NCBI RefSeq assembly: GCF_900078395.1
Contig: NZ_FKLA01000009.1
Location: forward strand, 882,614-946,613
Direction of reading: 5' to 3'
Source of the DNA: Anaerotruncus rubiinfantis
GTDB taxonomy: Bacteria; Bacillota; Clostridia; Oscillospirales; Ruminococcaceae
DNA: 64,000 bases
Made by a program: the position numbers and the translations under genes. Positions within the stretch are counted from its first letter, which is position 1. The number at the start of each line of letters is the position of its first letter. The notes under the pieces are model-generated. The model saw nothing but the letters and a program-made list of their open reading frames with translations, made no database searches and was not told the origin of the DNA. Positions 37,375 to 45,339 of this stretch are shown piece by piece.

Positions 37375-37989
37375 ATGCCAAAATTAGTTTGGAAACCTGG
37401 GACGCTGCTCGCACCGGTCCCGCCTGCGCTGGTCAGCTGTGGGACGTTGGAAAAGCCGAACACCTTTACAGTTGCCTGGACCGGTATTGTCAATACCAAT
37501 CCGGCAATGACCTATATTTCTGTCCGGCCGGAGCGGTATTCCTATGGGCTCATTCGGGAGAGCGGCGAATTCGCGGTGAATCTCACCACCACGGCACTGG
37601 TGCGTGCGGCGGATTTCTGTGGCGTGCGTTCCGGCCGCGACTTGGATAAGTTCGCGGCCTGCAAGCTCACTCCGGAGGCCGCCGCGGAGATTTCAGCGCC
37701 GCTCATTGCGGAAAGTCCGCTTTCGCTGGAATGCCGGGTGGAGCGGATGCTCGAGCTGGGCACCCATCATATGTTCCTGGCGAAGATCGTGGCGATCGAT
37801 GTAGATCCGAAGCTTGTGGATAAAGCGGGCAGGCTCAATCTGGGCGCGGCGGGGCTTGCGGCCTATGCGCATGGAGAATATTTCGAACTCGGCAGACAGA
37901 TCGGCACGTTTGGTTTTTCGGTCCGCAAGAAACCCGCGCGGAAAAAATCCCGCCCCAAAAGAGGCGGGAAAGGTTCGCCGGATGCTTGA
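37375..37989 (+). CDS. Flavin reductase-like protein (FMN-binding split barrel)
   Basis: A 204-residue protein of the flavin reductase domain family. It begins with PGTLLAPVPPALVSCG and has FTVAWTGIVNTNPAMTYISV, FAVNLTTTALVRAADFCGV and the late HHMFLAKIVAI, as in the clostridial flavoredoxin-like group. It probably binds FMN and moves electrons between NAD(P)H or an iron-sulphur protein and an acceptor. The C-terminal 20 residues are very Lys/Arg-rich (KKPARKKSRPKRGG) and may bind nucleic acid or just be disordered. Confidence 0.82.
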   Translation: MPKLVWKPGTLLAPVPPALVSCGTLEKPNTFTVAWTGIVNTNPAMTYISVRPERYSYGLIRESGEFAVNLTTTALVRAADFCGVRSGRDLDKFAACKLTPEAAAEISAPLIAESPLSLECRVERMLELGTHHMFLAKIVAIDVDPKLVDKAGRLNLGAAGLAAYAHGEYFELGRQIGTFGFSVRKKPARKKSRPKRGGKGSPDA

Positions 37990-38014
37990 CTTCGCAGGCA
38001 TTTTGTGGTATTAT
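37986..38014 (+). promoter_or_regulatory. Sigma-A promoter of the tRNA-Ser genes
   Basis: TTGACT (37986-37991) and TATTAT (38009-38014) are 17 bases apart; TATAAT at 38012-38017 overlaps. It begins inside the end of the upstream gene and lies 17 bases before the first tRNA. Confidence 0.75.
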
Positions 38015-38030
38015 AATCTCCGTCACGTAC

Positions 38031-38117
38031 GGAGAGATGTCCGAGCGGTTTAAGGAGCTGGTCTTGAAAACCAGTGACTCGCAAGAGCCGTGGGTTCGAA
38101 TCCCACTCTCTCCGCCA
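38031..38117 (+). tRNA. tRNA-Ser (anticodon TGA)
   Basis: A complete class II tRNA with a long variable arm. Acceptor stem GGAGAGA pairs with TCTCTCC, anticodon stem CTGGT/ACCAG holds loop CTTGAAA with anticodon TGA at 38065-38067, the T arm has GGTTCGAATCC, and CCA is encoded at the end. It reads UCA and other UCN codons. Confidence 0.97.
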
Positions 38118-38164
38118 ATTCTCCTTACGAGGCAAATAGAATTAAGAGGCGTTACCACCTATTT

Positions 38165-38255
38165 GGAGATGTACCCAAGTTGGTGAAGGGGCTCCCCTGC
38201 TAAGGGAGTAGGTCGGGAAACTGGCGCAAGGGTTCAAATCCCTTCATCTCCGCCA
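38165..38255 (+). tRNA. tRNA-Ser (anticodon GCT)
   Basis: Class II tRNA with acceptor GGAGATG/CATCTCC, anticodon stem CTCCC/GGGAG and loop CTGCTAA with anticodon GCT at 38199-38201, a long variable arm, T-arm GGTTCAAATCC and encoded CCA. It reads AGC and AGU codons. It probably shares a transcript with the tRNA upstream. Confidence 0.97.
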
Positions 38256-38306
38256 AAAGCCGCATGATAGCCACTTTAGAGGCCGTCATGCGGCTTTTCC
38301 TTTTGC
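38256..38306 (+). terminator. Terminator of the tRNA transcript
   Basis: AAAAGCCGCATGA is followed after an 18-base loop by GTCATGCGGCTTTT, then CCTTTTG. Confidence 0.85.
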
Positions 38307-38462
38307 CCGAAAATACACTTTTTCATTTTTCGGCGGAAAAATCAAGACAAACCGGCATTTTTTTGTTTCATTTTGCGGATTGAATACCAAAAACTTACTG
38401 AAATTGGCAGAATGCCCAATTTATCGCAGGCTTTTTATCCAGGCGGGGATTCCCGGGGCGGC

Positions 38463-38492
38463 TTGAAAGACTTCGGGTGGACGTGCTATAAT
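38463..38492 (+). promoter_or_regulatory. Sigma-A promoter of the TAXI-TRAP operon
   Basis: TTGAAA (38463-38468) and TATAAT (38487-38492), 18 bases apart, about 50 bases before the start of the binding-protein gene. Confidence 0.72.
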
Positions 38493-38540
38493 AAATCTTA
38501 CAGATTGTCTGAAAGACAACAAAGGAAAGAGAGGGTAACC

Positions 38541-39500
38541 ATGAAAAAAACCATTGTGCGCGCGTTGGCTTTGGCATTGGCCTGCGCGCTCCTGCTTGCC
38601 GGATGCGGCGGCAAGTCGGATTCGTCCGATATGAAACTCGGTACCGGCGGGACGACCGGCACCTATTATGCGTTTGGCGGCGTGCTGGCCAACGTGCTCA
38701 ACGATAAGGTTGAAAATATGAATATCACGGTGCAGTCGACCGGCGCTTCCAAAGCGAACATCTTCCTGATTGATGACGGCGAGGCCGAGCTGGCAATCGT
38801 CCAGAATGATGTCATGGACTATGCTTATAACGGCACCGACCTGTTTGAGGAGGATGGCGCAGTCAAGAGTTTTACAGCGGTCGCAGCGCTTTACGCGGAG
38901 GTCTGCCAGATCATCAGCGCGGAGGGCATCACCTCGATCGAGGATCTCAAGGGCAAACGTGTTTCGGTGGGTGACGCGGGCTCCGGCGTGGAATTTAATG
39001 CCCGCCAGATTCTGGAGTCCTATGGTATTTCGTTTGACGATATTACCGTGCAGAACCTTGGCTTTGGTGACAGCGCTGACGCGCTCAAGGACGGCAAGAT
39101 TGACGCGTTCTTCTGTACGGCGGGCGCGCCGACCACTGCGGTGGTTGAGCTTTCCACTACTAACAAGATCAATCTTCTCGAGATCGATGACGCCCACGCG
39201 GCCAAGCTGATCGAGAGCTATCCGTTCTATACCCAGTACGCCATCCCGGGCGGCTCCTACAACGGTGTGGATCAGGATGTGATGACTGTGGCGGTCAAAG
39301 CGACGCTGATTGCTTCGGACAAGCTTTCCGAAGACGCGGTATATCATCTGACAAAGGGTATTTTTGACAACAAGGATGCCATTACCGACGGCCATGCAAA
39401 GGGCGCGGAACTCGATCCGGCCTATGCGGTGGCGGGCATCTCGGTTCCATTCCATCCCGGCGCGGAAAAGTATTTTAAAGAAGTGGGCGCGCTGTCATAA
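38541..39500 (+). CDS. TAXI-family TRAP transporter substrate-binding lipoprotein
   Basis: A 319-residue binding protein. A lipoprotein signal peptide with lipobox LLAGC ends near residue 23, and the mature part begins MKLGTGGTTGTYYAFGGVLA, the hallmark of the TAXI family (TRAP-associated extracytoplasmic immunogenic protein). Inside are EAELAIVQNDV, VSVGDAGSGVEFNARQIL and FCTAGAPTTAV. ATG chosen because AGAGAGGG lies 7 bases upstream. Members bind dicarboxylates, amino acids or unknown organic anions, and the ligand here is not known. The permease gene follows with a DUF1850 gene between. Confidence 0.92.
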   Translation: MKKTIVRALALALACALLLAGCGGKSDSSDMKLGTGGTTGTYYAFGGVLANVLNDKVENMNITVQSTGASKANIFLIDDGEAELAIVQNDVMDYAYNGTDLFEEDGAVKSFTAVAALYAEVCQIISAEGITSIEDLKGKRVSVGDAGSGVEFNARQILESYGISFDDITVQNLGFGDSADALKDGKIDAFFCTAGAPTTAVVELSTTNKINLLEIDDAHAAKLIESYPFYTQYAIPGGSYNGVDQDVMTVAVKATLIASDKLSEDAVYHLTKGIFDNKDAITDGHAKGAELDPAYAVAGISVPFHPGAEKYFKEVGALS

Positions 39501-39991
39501 CCGGCAGGCGTAAACAGTTTCAGATTACAGCCGCGATAATTTTTGTTATTGCGGCTGTAATTCTTCTGATCGGCTGGCTCGGAGGCGGTTACTGCCTCAC
39601 CCTGCAGGATCCGGACACCGGGCGGGTCTATGCGCGGTATCCCGTCGCGGAAGGGGAGCGGTTTTCGGTGGGGTTTGTTCACTCGGTGAACAAGACCCCG
39701 CTCACCGACATCTACGAAATCCGCGGCGGAGGCATCTATGTGGTGGAAACGGTGTATTACAGCTTTGGGGCCGGGGTACAGACCGAGCTTGCGGAAGGCC
39801 AGACTCTGCGTTACGGTGAAGACGGGGCGATGATCGTTTCGGGCTTTGCGCAGCGGATGGACGATCTGCAATACCGGGTGGGAACCGTCTCGGACCACAC
39901 GCTCACGATCGGCGGCCGGCAGGTGAGCCTGCGGGCGCTTTGCGGGAAAAACGCAGCGGTGCGTTTTTCCTGCGCATGGAGGCTATTTTAA
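39497..39991 (+). CDS. DUF1850 protein of the TAXI-TRAP operon, non-canonical start
   Basis: DUF1850 proteins often lie between TAXI and TRAP fusion permease genes. The frame codes for an N-terminal membrane helix (IIFVIAAVILLIGWLGG), then the DUF1850 domain with RVYARYPVAEGERFSVGFVH, then SVNKTPLTDIYEI and SFGAGV. The first ATG, GTG or TTG in the frame is the GTG at 39668, which would remove the helix and the first strand. The frame is open back to 39479, and ATA at 39497 overlaps the TAXI stop as ATAA, in the place where ATGA would be expected. I therefore place the start at ATA with doubt. The full-length product has 164 residues. Confidence 0.72.
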   Translation: MTGRRKQFQITAAIIFVIAAVILLIGWLGGGYCLTLQDPDTGRVYARYPVAEGERFSVGFVHSVNKTPLTDIYEIRGGGIYVVETVYYSFGAGVQTELAEGQTLRYGEDGAMIVSGFAQRMDDLQYRVGTVSDHTLTIGGRQVSLRALCGKNAAVRFSCAWRLF

Positions 39992-40010
39992 TCATGAAGG
40001 GGGATAGGGT

Positions 40011-41990
40011 ATGTCCTTATTCAAAAAGAAACCGGACGAGGAGCCGCAAGAAGTGCGGCAGGAAGCGGTTCCGGGGGAAGAACTGACCGGGAGCGCGGCG
40101 GACGTCCAGGCGATTATGGAAAAATATGACCGGGAGTCGAACGTCCGTCACTTCAAGGGGGTCCCCAAAAAGGTGGTACGCTACCTGATGGCGGCCTTTT
40201 CGCTGTTTGCGGTATATATGAACCTGTTCGCAAACTGGGAGGAGCGGCTGCGCCGCGCCGCGTTTGTCGGGCTGGTGATCGCGCTGATCTTTATCATCTT
40301 TCCGGCGCGCAAAGGCACCGGGCATAAATACGATTACATCCCGTGGTACGATGTGGTGCTCGGCGTGCTGGGCGCGGGGAGCTTTTTCTACTTTGTCGTG
40401 AACTTTCAGGCGATTATCCAGCGCGCGACCCGCATCACCCAGTTCCAGGTGATCATCGGGGTCATTGGCATCCTGGTGCTGGTGGAGGCCTGCCGCCGGG
40501 TGGTCGGCATCCCGATTCTGATCGTGGCGGGAAGTTTTGTGGTTTATGCCTTTGCATCTGGCAACTCGCTTAAAACGATCGTCTACAATCTCTTTTATAC
40601 CACCAGCGGCGTCATCGGCGTGCCGATCGGCGTCTGCTCGACCTTTATCGTGCTGTTCATCCTGTTTGGCTCCTTTTTGGAGAAAACCGGTATTTCCGAC
40701 TTCTTTATCCAGACGGCCAATTCGCTGGCGGGCGCTTCGACCGGCGGCCCGGCCAAGGTCGCTGTCATCTCGTCCGCGCTGTGCGGTATGGTTTCGGGAA
40801 GTTCGGTGGCCAATACGGTCACGACCGGCAGCGTCACCATCCCGCTGATGAAAAAGACCGGCTACCGCGGCGAGTTCGCGGGCGCGGTTGAGGCCGCTGC
40901 ATCAACCGGCGGCCAGATCATGCCGCCGATCATGGGCGCCGCAGCCTTCCTGATGGCGGAGATGGTCGGCGTGCCATATGGCACCATTGCCCTCAAGGCG
41001 ATCCTGCCGGCGATCCTCTACTTCTCCGGTATCTTCATTATGGTGCATTTAGAGGCGAAAAAGCTCGGGCTCAAGGGCCTCTCCAAAGAGGAGCTGCCCA
41101 AATTTGGAAAGCTGCTCGTCACCCGCGGTTACCTGCTGCTGCCGCTCGTGATGCTTGTCTATATGATCATCCAGGGGTTCACCATGTCCCGTTCGGCGGT
41201 CTATGCGACGCTGACCGCGATTGTGGTCAGCATGTTCCGCAAGGATACCCGCATGACCCCGGCCACCTTTGTTGACGCGCTCGAGACCGGCGCGAAGAGC
41301 ACCCTCACGGTGGCGATTGCCTGCGCGATTGCGGGCATCATCGCAGGCGTGGTCACGATGACCGGCCTTGGTCAGATCCTGATTTCGTCGATTGTGGCCA
41401 TCGCGGGCGATGTGACCATCGTGGCGCTGCTGCTCACCATGCTCACCTGCATTGTGCTGGGCATGGGCGTCCCGACGACCGCAAACTATATCATCATGGC
41501 GACGACCTGCGCGCCGATCCTCGTCACCGGCATGGGGATCGAGCCGATCGCGGCGCATATGTTTGTATTCTATTTTGGTATCGTGGCGGATATCACCCCG
41601 CCGGTGGCGCTCGCCGCCTACGCGGGCAGCGCAATCGCCCGTTCCAACCCGATGAAAACCGGCGTGAACGCTTCGCGGCTTGCGATTGCGGCATTCATCG
41701 TGCCATATATCTTCGCGCTCAATCCGGCGATGCTTTTCATCAACACTTCCTTCTGGGAGGTCATCGGCATCATCATCACCTCGTTCCTTGGAATCTTCGG
41801 CATTTCGGCGGGGCTCGAGGGTTATATGCTGTGTGACATGCCTGCATGGGAACGAATGGTTGCGATTGTGGGCGGGCTTTTGCTGATCTATCCCGGCTTG
41901 GTCACCGACGTGGCCGGAATCGCGCTGATCGGCGTCATTGGGCTTACGCAGGTGCTTTCGGTGAAAAAATCCACCCTGAAAACTGCATAG
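40011..41990 (+). CDS. TRAP transporter fused permease, 4TM/12TM type
   Basis: A 659-residue permease that joins the small and large TRAP subunits, driven by ion gradients. The N-terminal soluble part is followed by about 17-19 hydrophobic helices. Typical segments are TGGPAKVAVISSALCGMVSG, EAAASTGGQIMPPIMGAAAF, MGVPTTANYIIMATTCAPIL and FYFGIVADITPPVALAAYAG, all marks of the TAXI-linked fusion class. GAAGGGGGAT precedes the ATG. It works with the TAXI lipoprotein at 38541. Confidence 0.95.
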   Translation: MSLFKKKPDEEPQEVRQEAVPGEELTGSAADVQAIMEKYDRESNVRHFKGVPKKVVRYLMAAFSLFAVYMNLFANWEERLRRAAFVGLVIALIFIIFPARKGTGHKYDYIPWYDVVLGVLGAGSFFYFVVNFQAIIQRATRITQFQVIIGVIGILVLVEACRRVVGIPILIVAGSFVVYAFASGNSLKTIVYNLFYTTSGVIGVPIGVCSTFIVLFILFGSFLEKTGISDFFIQTANSLAGASTGGPAKVAVISSALCGMVSGSSVANTVTTGSVTIPLMKKTGYRGEFAGAVEAAASTGGQIMPPIMGAAAFLMAEMVGVPYGTIALKAILPAILYFSGIFIMVHLEAKKLGLKGLSKEELPKFGKLLVTRGYLLLPLVMLVYMIIQGFTMSRSAVYATLTAIVVSMFRKDTRMTPATFVDALETGAKSTLTVAIACAIAGIIAGVVTMTGLGQILISSIVAIAGDVTIVALLLTMLTCIVLGMGVPTTANYIIMATTCAPILVTGMGIEPIAAHMFVFYFGIVADITPPVALAAYAGSAIARSNPMKTGVNASRLAIAAFIVPYIFALNPAMLFINTSFWEVIGIIITSFLGIFGISAGLEGYMLCDMPAWERMVAIVGGLLLIYPGLVTDVAGIALIGVIGLTQVLSVKKSTLKTA

Positions 41991-42005
41991 CAGCGTCTGG
42001 CTTCG

Positions 42006-42042
42006 CAGAGCCCGGAGGTGATCCTCCGGGCTCTTTTTGCGT
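42006..42042 (+). terminator. Terminator of the TRAP operon
   Basis: AGAGCCCGGAGG / CCTCCGGGCTCT around TGAT with five T. Confidence 0.92.
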
Positions 42043-42059
42043 TTCGTGCAAAAAGATGC

Positions 42060-42116
42060 TTGACAAACGAGGTTTACTGTTGTAGACTTGACATAAGGTT
42101 TAAACCTGTAAACCTC
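42060..42116 (+). promoter_or_regulatory. Promoter with BlaI-type operators
   Basis: TTGACA (42060-42065) and TAGACT (42083-42088) are 17 bases apart. GAGGTTTAC (42069-42077) between them and GTAAACCTC (42108-42116) downstream are exact complements. The palindrome AGGTTTAAACCT (42096-42107) lies between. Such symmetric sites over a promoter fit autorepression by the BlaI-type protein encoded just downstream. Confidence 0.7.
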
Positions 42117-42133
42117 TCGAAGGGGGAGTCAAC

Positions 42134-42493
42134 ATGGTCAAGATCAATGATTCCGAACTGCGATTTTTGAACCTGCTCTGGGAATATGAACCGGTCAATT
42201 CCACCGAGCTGGTTCGGCTCTGTGAAAAACATCTGGGCTGGAAGAAGTCGACCACCTACACGGTCATCCGGCGGCTGGCGGCGCGGGGCATCGTCAAGAA
42301 CGAGAACGCCCTCGTTTCGGTGCTCGTCGCACGCGAACAGGTGCAGAAGAACGAGACCGAGGAGCTGATCGACCGGGTCTACGGCGGTTCGCTCCAGATG
42401 TTCCTGGCCTCGTTCATCGGGCGGGGGAAGCTCTCGCCCGGCGAAGCGGCGGAACTCAAGCGGCTGATCGACAGCTGCACGGAGGAGGACTGA
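42134..42493 (+). CDS. BlaI/MecI-family transcriptional repressor
   Basis: A 119-residue winged-helix repressor. The recognition part KKSTTYTVIRRLAARGIVKNE matches, in pieces, the family pattern WKxSTVxTLLxRLxxKG, and the C-terminal helices serve for dimer formation (SLQMFLASFIG, where family members are cut by their protease partner). AAGGGGGAG precedes the ATG. One base separates it from the membrane protease gene, as in blaI-blaR1 or mecI-mecR1 pairs. Derepression should follow when the partner is activated. No beta-lactamase gene is near. Confidence 0.92.
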   Translation: MVKINDSELRFLNLLWEYEPVNSTELVRLCEKHLGWKKSTTYTVIRRLAARGIVKNENALVSVLVAREQVQKNETEELIDRVYGGSLQMFLASFIGRGKLSPGEAAELKRLIDSCTEED

Positions 42494-42494
42494 A

Positions 42495-44120
42495 ATGGAA
42501 GGGATTTTTCTCGGCGTTCTCAATATGTCGCTTGCGGCAGCCCTGCTCGCGCTGCCGGTCCTGCTGCTGCGATTGCTGTTGCAAAAGCACATCCCGCGCC
42601 GGTTTATCTGTTGGCTGTGGGCGGCGGTCTTTGTGCGGATGGCGGTCCCGGCCTACTTTTCGGCCGGTTTCAGCTTTTTCAACCTGTCGGTCGCCGGGCC
42701 GGCCGCCGCGCAGGTGGGGCCCCGTATCGAGCAGGCCTCCCGATATCTGCCGCTCGTGAAGGTGGACTATCTGCCGGAGGTACAGGGGGCCGCGCAGGCC
42801 GCGGGCCCGGTGTGGATAGCGGCGGCGGTCTGGGCTATGGTTGCGGCGGCGCTGCTCGTGTTCTTCACGGCATTCTATCTGCGCGCCTGCGCAAAGCTGC
42901 GGGACGCCTCCCGGTATCCCGGGGATGTACTTGTGCAGGAATGTGCGGCGGCCGCGGGCCTGCGGCGCTGTCCGAAGGTGTTCCGGTCGGCGAATGTGGA
43001 GTCGCCGGTCGTCTGTGGGACTGTCTTCCCAAAGGTCATCCTGCCCGCCACACTCGTTGAAACGGCGGACGAGCAGACGCTGCGGATGGTGCTCGCCCAT
43101 GAGATGGCACACATCCGGCGGCGGGACTGCTTCACGAAGCCGCTGATGCTCGCGGTGGCCTGCCTGCACTGGTTTAACCCCATGGCGTGGCTCTGTTTCT
43201 TCCTGGCGGTGCGGGATATGGAGCTTGCCTGCGACGAGCGGGTGCTGCGCGGCGCAAAGGAGGACATCCGTAAATCCTATGCGGGCACGCTTTACGAGAT
43301 GGCGGTGGCGGACACTGCGCTTCGCCGGTTCGGTCTGCCCGCTTTTGGCGAAAGCGCGGTCAAGAGCCGTGTGGTTTCGATCGTACGCTACCGGCGCAGC
43401 CCACTGTGGGTGAGCCTGCTTTCGGTCCTGCTGGTGGCCTGCGTGATGCTTTGCGCGCTGAGCAATCCGGCGCTGGTGTTTGCCGCCGGGCAGGCGCCCT
43501 CCATCGTGGTGGAAGGGCTTTACGACCAGATGTCGCGCCCGGAACAGCCGGTCTGGGTGCCCTATGAGGAACTGCCAAAGGACCTTGTCAACGCAGTGGT
43601 CGCGGTGGAGGACAGGCGGTTCTGGGAGCACGGCGGCGTGGACTGGAAACGGACCACCGGCGCAGCCATCAATTTGTTCGTGCCGGTCTACTGGGGACCT
43701 TCAGGCGGCTCGACCATCACCCAACAGCTGGTCAAGATCGCGACCGGCGACAACGAAGTGTCCATCAAGCGCAAGCTGCGGGAGATCAACACCGCACAGC
43801 TGGTGGAACGCGCTTACAGCAAAAATGAAATTCTGGAGGCGTATCTCAACCAGGTCTACTACGGCGAAAATACCTATGGGATCGGCAACGCGGCCCTGGT
43901 TTACTTTGGGAGGCCGCTGTCGGAACTGAACCTCACCGAACTGACGGCGCTTGTGGTGATTCCGCAGTATCCGCAGCGCTACAGCCTCTATGTGCATCCG
44001 GAACAAAATGCGCAGCGGCGAAAAGATGTGCTTTATGAGATGGTGAACCAGGGCTACCTCTCCCCCGAAGCGGCACAAGAGGCGAGCGAACGGGAGCTCG
44101 TCCTGGCGGCGAACCGCTGA
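42495..44120 (+). CDS. BlaR1-like M56 membrane protease fused to a GT51 peptidoglycan glycosyltransferase
   Basis: A 541-residue protein with an uncommon layout. Residues 1-330 look like the signalling part of BlaR1/MecR1: helices at about 4-26, 37-52, 105-128 and 303-325, with a cytoplasmic zinc protease holding HEMAH (202-206) and the third ligand in MELACDE (242-248). In BlaR1 an external penicillin-binding sensor follows. Here residues about 335-535 form a GT51 lipid II glycosyltransferase with all five motifs: EDRRFWEHGG (Glu372 as likely general base), GGSTITQQLVK, KRKLREI, NEILEAYLNQVYYG and the C-terminal RRKDVLYEMV. The domain should lie outside the cell. There is no transpeptidase domain. 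It follows a BlaI-type repressor gene by one base, so it may tie lipid II polymerisation or its inhibition to gene control. Confidence 0.9.
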   Translation: MEGIFLGVLNMSLAAALLALPVLLLRLLLQKHIPRRFICWLWAAVFVRMAVPAYFSAGFSFFNLSVAGPAAAQVGPRIEQASRYLPLVKVDYLPEVQGAAQAAGPVWIAAAVWAMVAAALLVFFTAFYLRACAKLRDASRYPGDVLVQECAAAAGLRRCPKVFRSANVESPVVCGTVFPKVILPATLVETADEQTLRMVLAHEMAHIRRRDCFTKPLMLAVACLHWFNPMAWLCFFLAVRDMELACDERVLRGAKEDIRKSYAGTLYEMAVADTALRRFGLPAFGESAVKSRVVSIVRYRRSPLWVSLLSVLLVACVMLCALSNPALVFAAGQAPSIVVEGLYDQMSRPEQPVWVPYEELPKDLVNAVVAVEDRRFWEHGGVDWKRTTGAAINLFVPVYWGPSGGSTITQQLVKIATGDNEVSIKRKLREINTAQLVERAYSKNEILEAYLNQVYYGENTYGIGNAALVYFGRPLSELNLTELTALVVIPQYPQRYSLYVHPEQNAQRRKDVLYEMVNQGYLSPEAAQEASERELVLAANR

Positions 44121-44243
44121 GCGAAAAACAAAAGCGGCGGGGCCTGTGAAACTTGACGTTTCACAGGCCCCGCCTTTTATCGTCCCGGGCAGATTTCTCA
44201 AGGGGAGGGGAAACGCTGTCCCGGGGGCGGGAAAGGAGGTGAT

Positions 44244-45062
44244 TCAAAGGCCGTACTGCGAAAGGATGTGATCGTAGCGGGCAATGACCCGTTCACAGAC
44301 GGCGTTCACCTTGTCAAAATCCATGGCGTCCACATAATAATCTTCGAGCTGGTCATGGAGTTTTTTCGCTTCGGCAAGCAGCCGGGCCGCCTGGTCGAGC
44401 ATCTGCGCGGCGGCTTTCTTGTTGAATGCGATCCGTTTACGGGATTTTTTGAGCTGTTCCGGATCGGTGAAGCGGCGGGAGCGGATAATTTTGTAAGGCT
44501 CGATATCCGGCTTGTGGTAATCATTCGCAGTCATGAAGCCGAGTTTCAGTTCCGGGATGAACAGATGTTCCAGCTTTTCAAACGGGGAGAGCGGACAGTA
44601 GCAGGTGATGATGTTCCAGCCAGCTTCCAGCGCTTGACTGCGCAGGGAGGTGAGCAGCAGCCGGGAGGCCGCGCCGTATGGATCTTCGATCAGATAGACG
44701 CGCTCACAGATGGTGCGTGCGGTTTCATCAAATATGGTAAGCCCCTTGTTTGTAACAGCGGAAAGGAAGCGGACCGACTCGTGGCCTCTGCCGTCCGGGC
44801 CCCCCTTGAATTCAGCCATGGCGATCCGCCCGGCCGCTTTGACCGTTTTGATGACCGAGGTGGCGTCGAGCGCAATCCGGTATGTATCCCCGATGAGACT
44901 CTGCGCCGCGCCAAGGAAGCGGCAGGAATGCTCGTGACAGCGGCTGATCTTTGCGGCCAGCGCCATGATGTCCTGACGGGATTCAAAGAGCTTGTGTTCA
45001 TCCCAGCAGGAGGACAGGTCGATCAGCTGTTCAAACGCGCCGGGATATTTGGGGTCGATGAC
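44244..45062 (-). pseudogene. PRK06851-type ATPase, C-terminal part (interrupted gene)
   Basis: This is the distal 272 codons of a two-domain ATPase whose first 96 codons lie at 52487-52774. The fragment starts at the junction with VIDPKYPGAFEQLIDLSSCW, which in the intact family directly follows DGTAPH. It continues with a helical linker and the second half-domain (SAVTNKGLTIFDETA, HLFIPELKLGFMTAND), where the second P-loop has decayed to IEDPYGAASR, and ends in a long helical stretch. No start codon of its own is evident at the junction; the open frame runs 300 bases further upstream into element DNA but that part has no family likeness. The family's function is unknown; it is common in spore-forming Firmicutes. 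Confidence 0.85.
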
Positions 45063-45067
45063 ATGGG
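45062..45067 (+). repeat. Left attachment-site core (CATGGG)
   Basis: CATGGG here and at 52486-52491 form the direct repeat at the ends of the inserted element. On the coding strand of the ATPase it is CCCATG, covering the codon for His and the first base of the next codon. Joining the two sites keeps the frame. The core could be shorter than six bases. Confidence 0.75.
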
Positions 45068-45137
45068 CTGGGGTTGCGGACGATAAAAAACGGGGATAAG
45101 CCGCCGGAGTCGGCGGGGTGCATCCAGATTCTTCGTA

Positions 45138-45148
45138 TTGTATTACAA
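45138..45148. promoter_or_regulatory. FCD-GntR operator candidate, distal site
   Basis: TTGTATTACAA is a perfect palindrome that fits the TNGTNNNACNA consensus of FadR-subfamily GntR regulators. The same 11 bases recur at 45293. Confidence 0.6.
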
Positions 45149-45235
45149 ATTGAGACCTGAATGAAAATCGAGGTGAATGAGAGGACTTTATGTGCGAAAA
45201 AATTCGTTTTTCGTGTGACAAATCATAGATTATTA

Positions 45236-45264
45236 TTGACTTTATCATCAAAGAGCAATATACT
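45236..45264 (+). promoter_or_regulatory. Sigma-A promoter of the GntR gene
   Basis: TTGACT (45236-45241) and TATACT (45259-45264) with 17 bases between, 76 bases before the start codon and flanked by the two operator candidates. Confidence 0.75.
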
Positions 45265-45292
45265 GAAATAAAAGTAATATGATTATAAAAAG

Positions 45293-45303
45293 TTGTATTA
45301 CAA
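45293..45303. promoter_or_regulatory. FCD-GntR operator candidate, promoter-proximal site
   Basis: Second exact copy of TTGTATTACAA, about 29 bases after the -10 element, where a bound repressor would block transcription of its own gene. Confidence 0.65.
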
Positions 45304-45339
45304 ATTTGCCCAAGATGGGGATAGAAATGAGAGCGATTT

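Noticed and set aside
37903..37989. A frameshift or chimera at the Lys/Arg-rich end of the flavin reductase-like protein
   Set aside because: The frame is continuous and low-complexity basic tails occur in small clostridial proteins; there is no sign of another gene.
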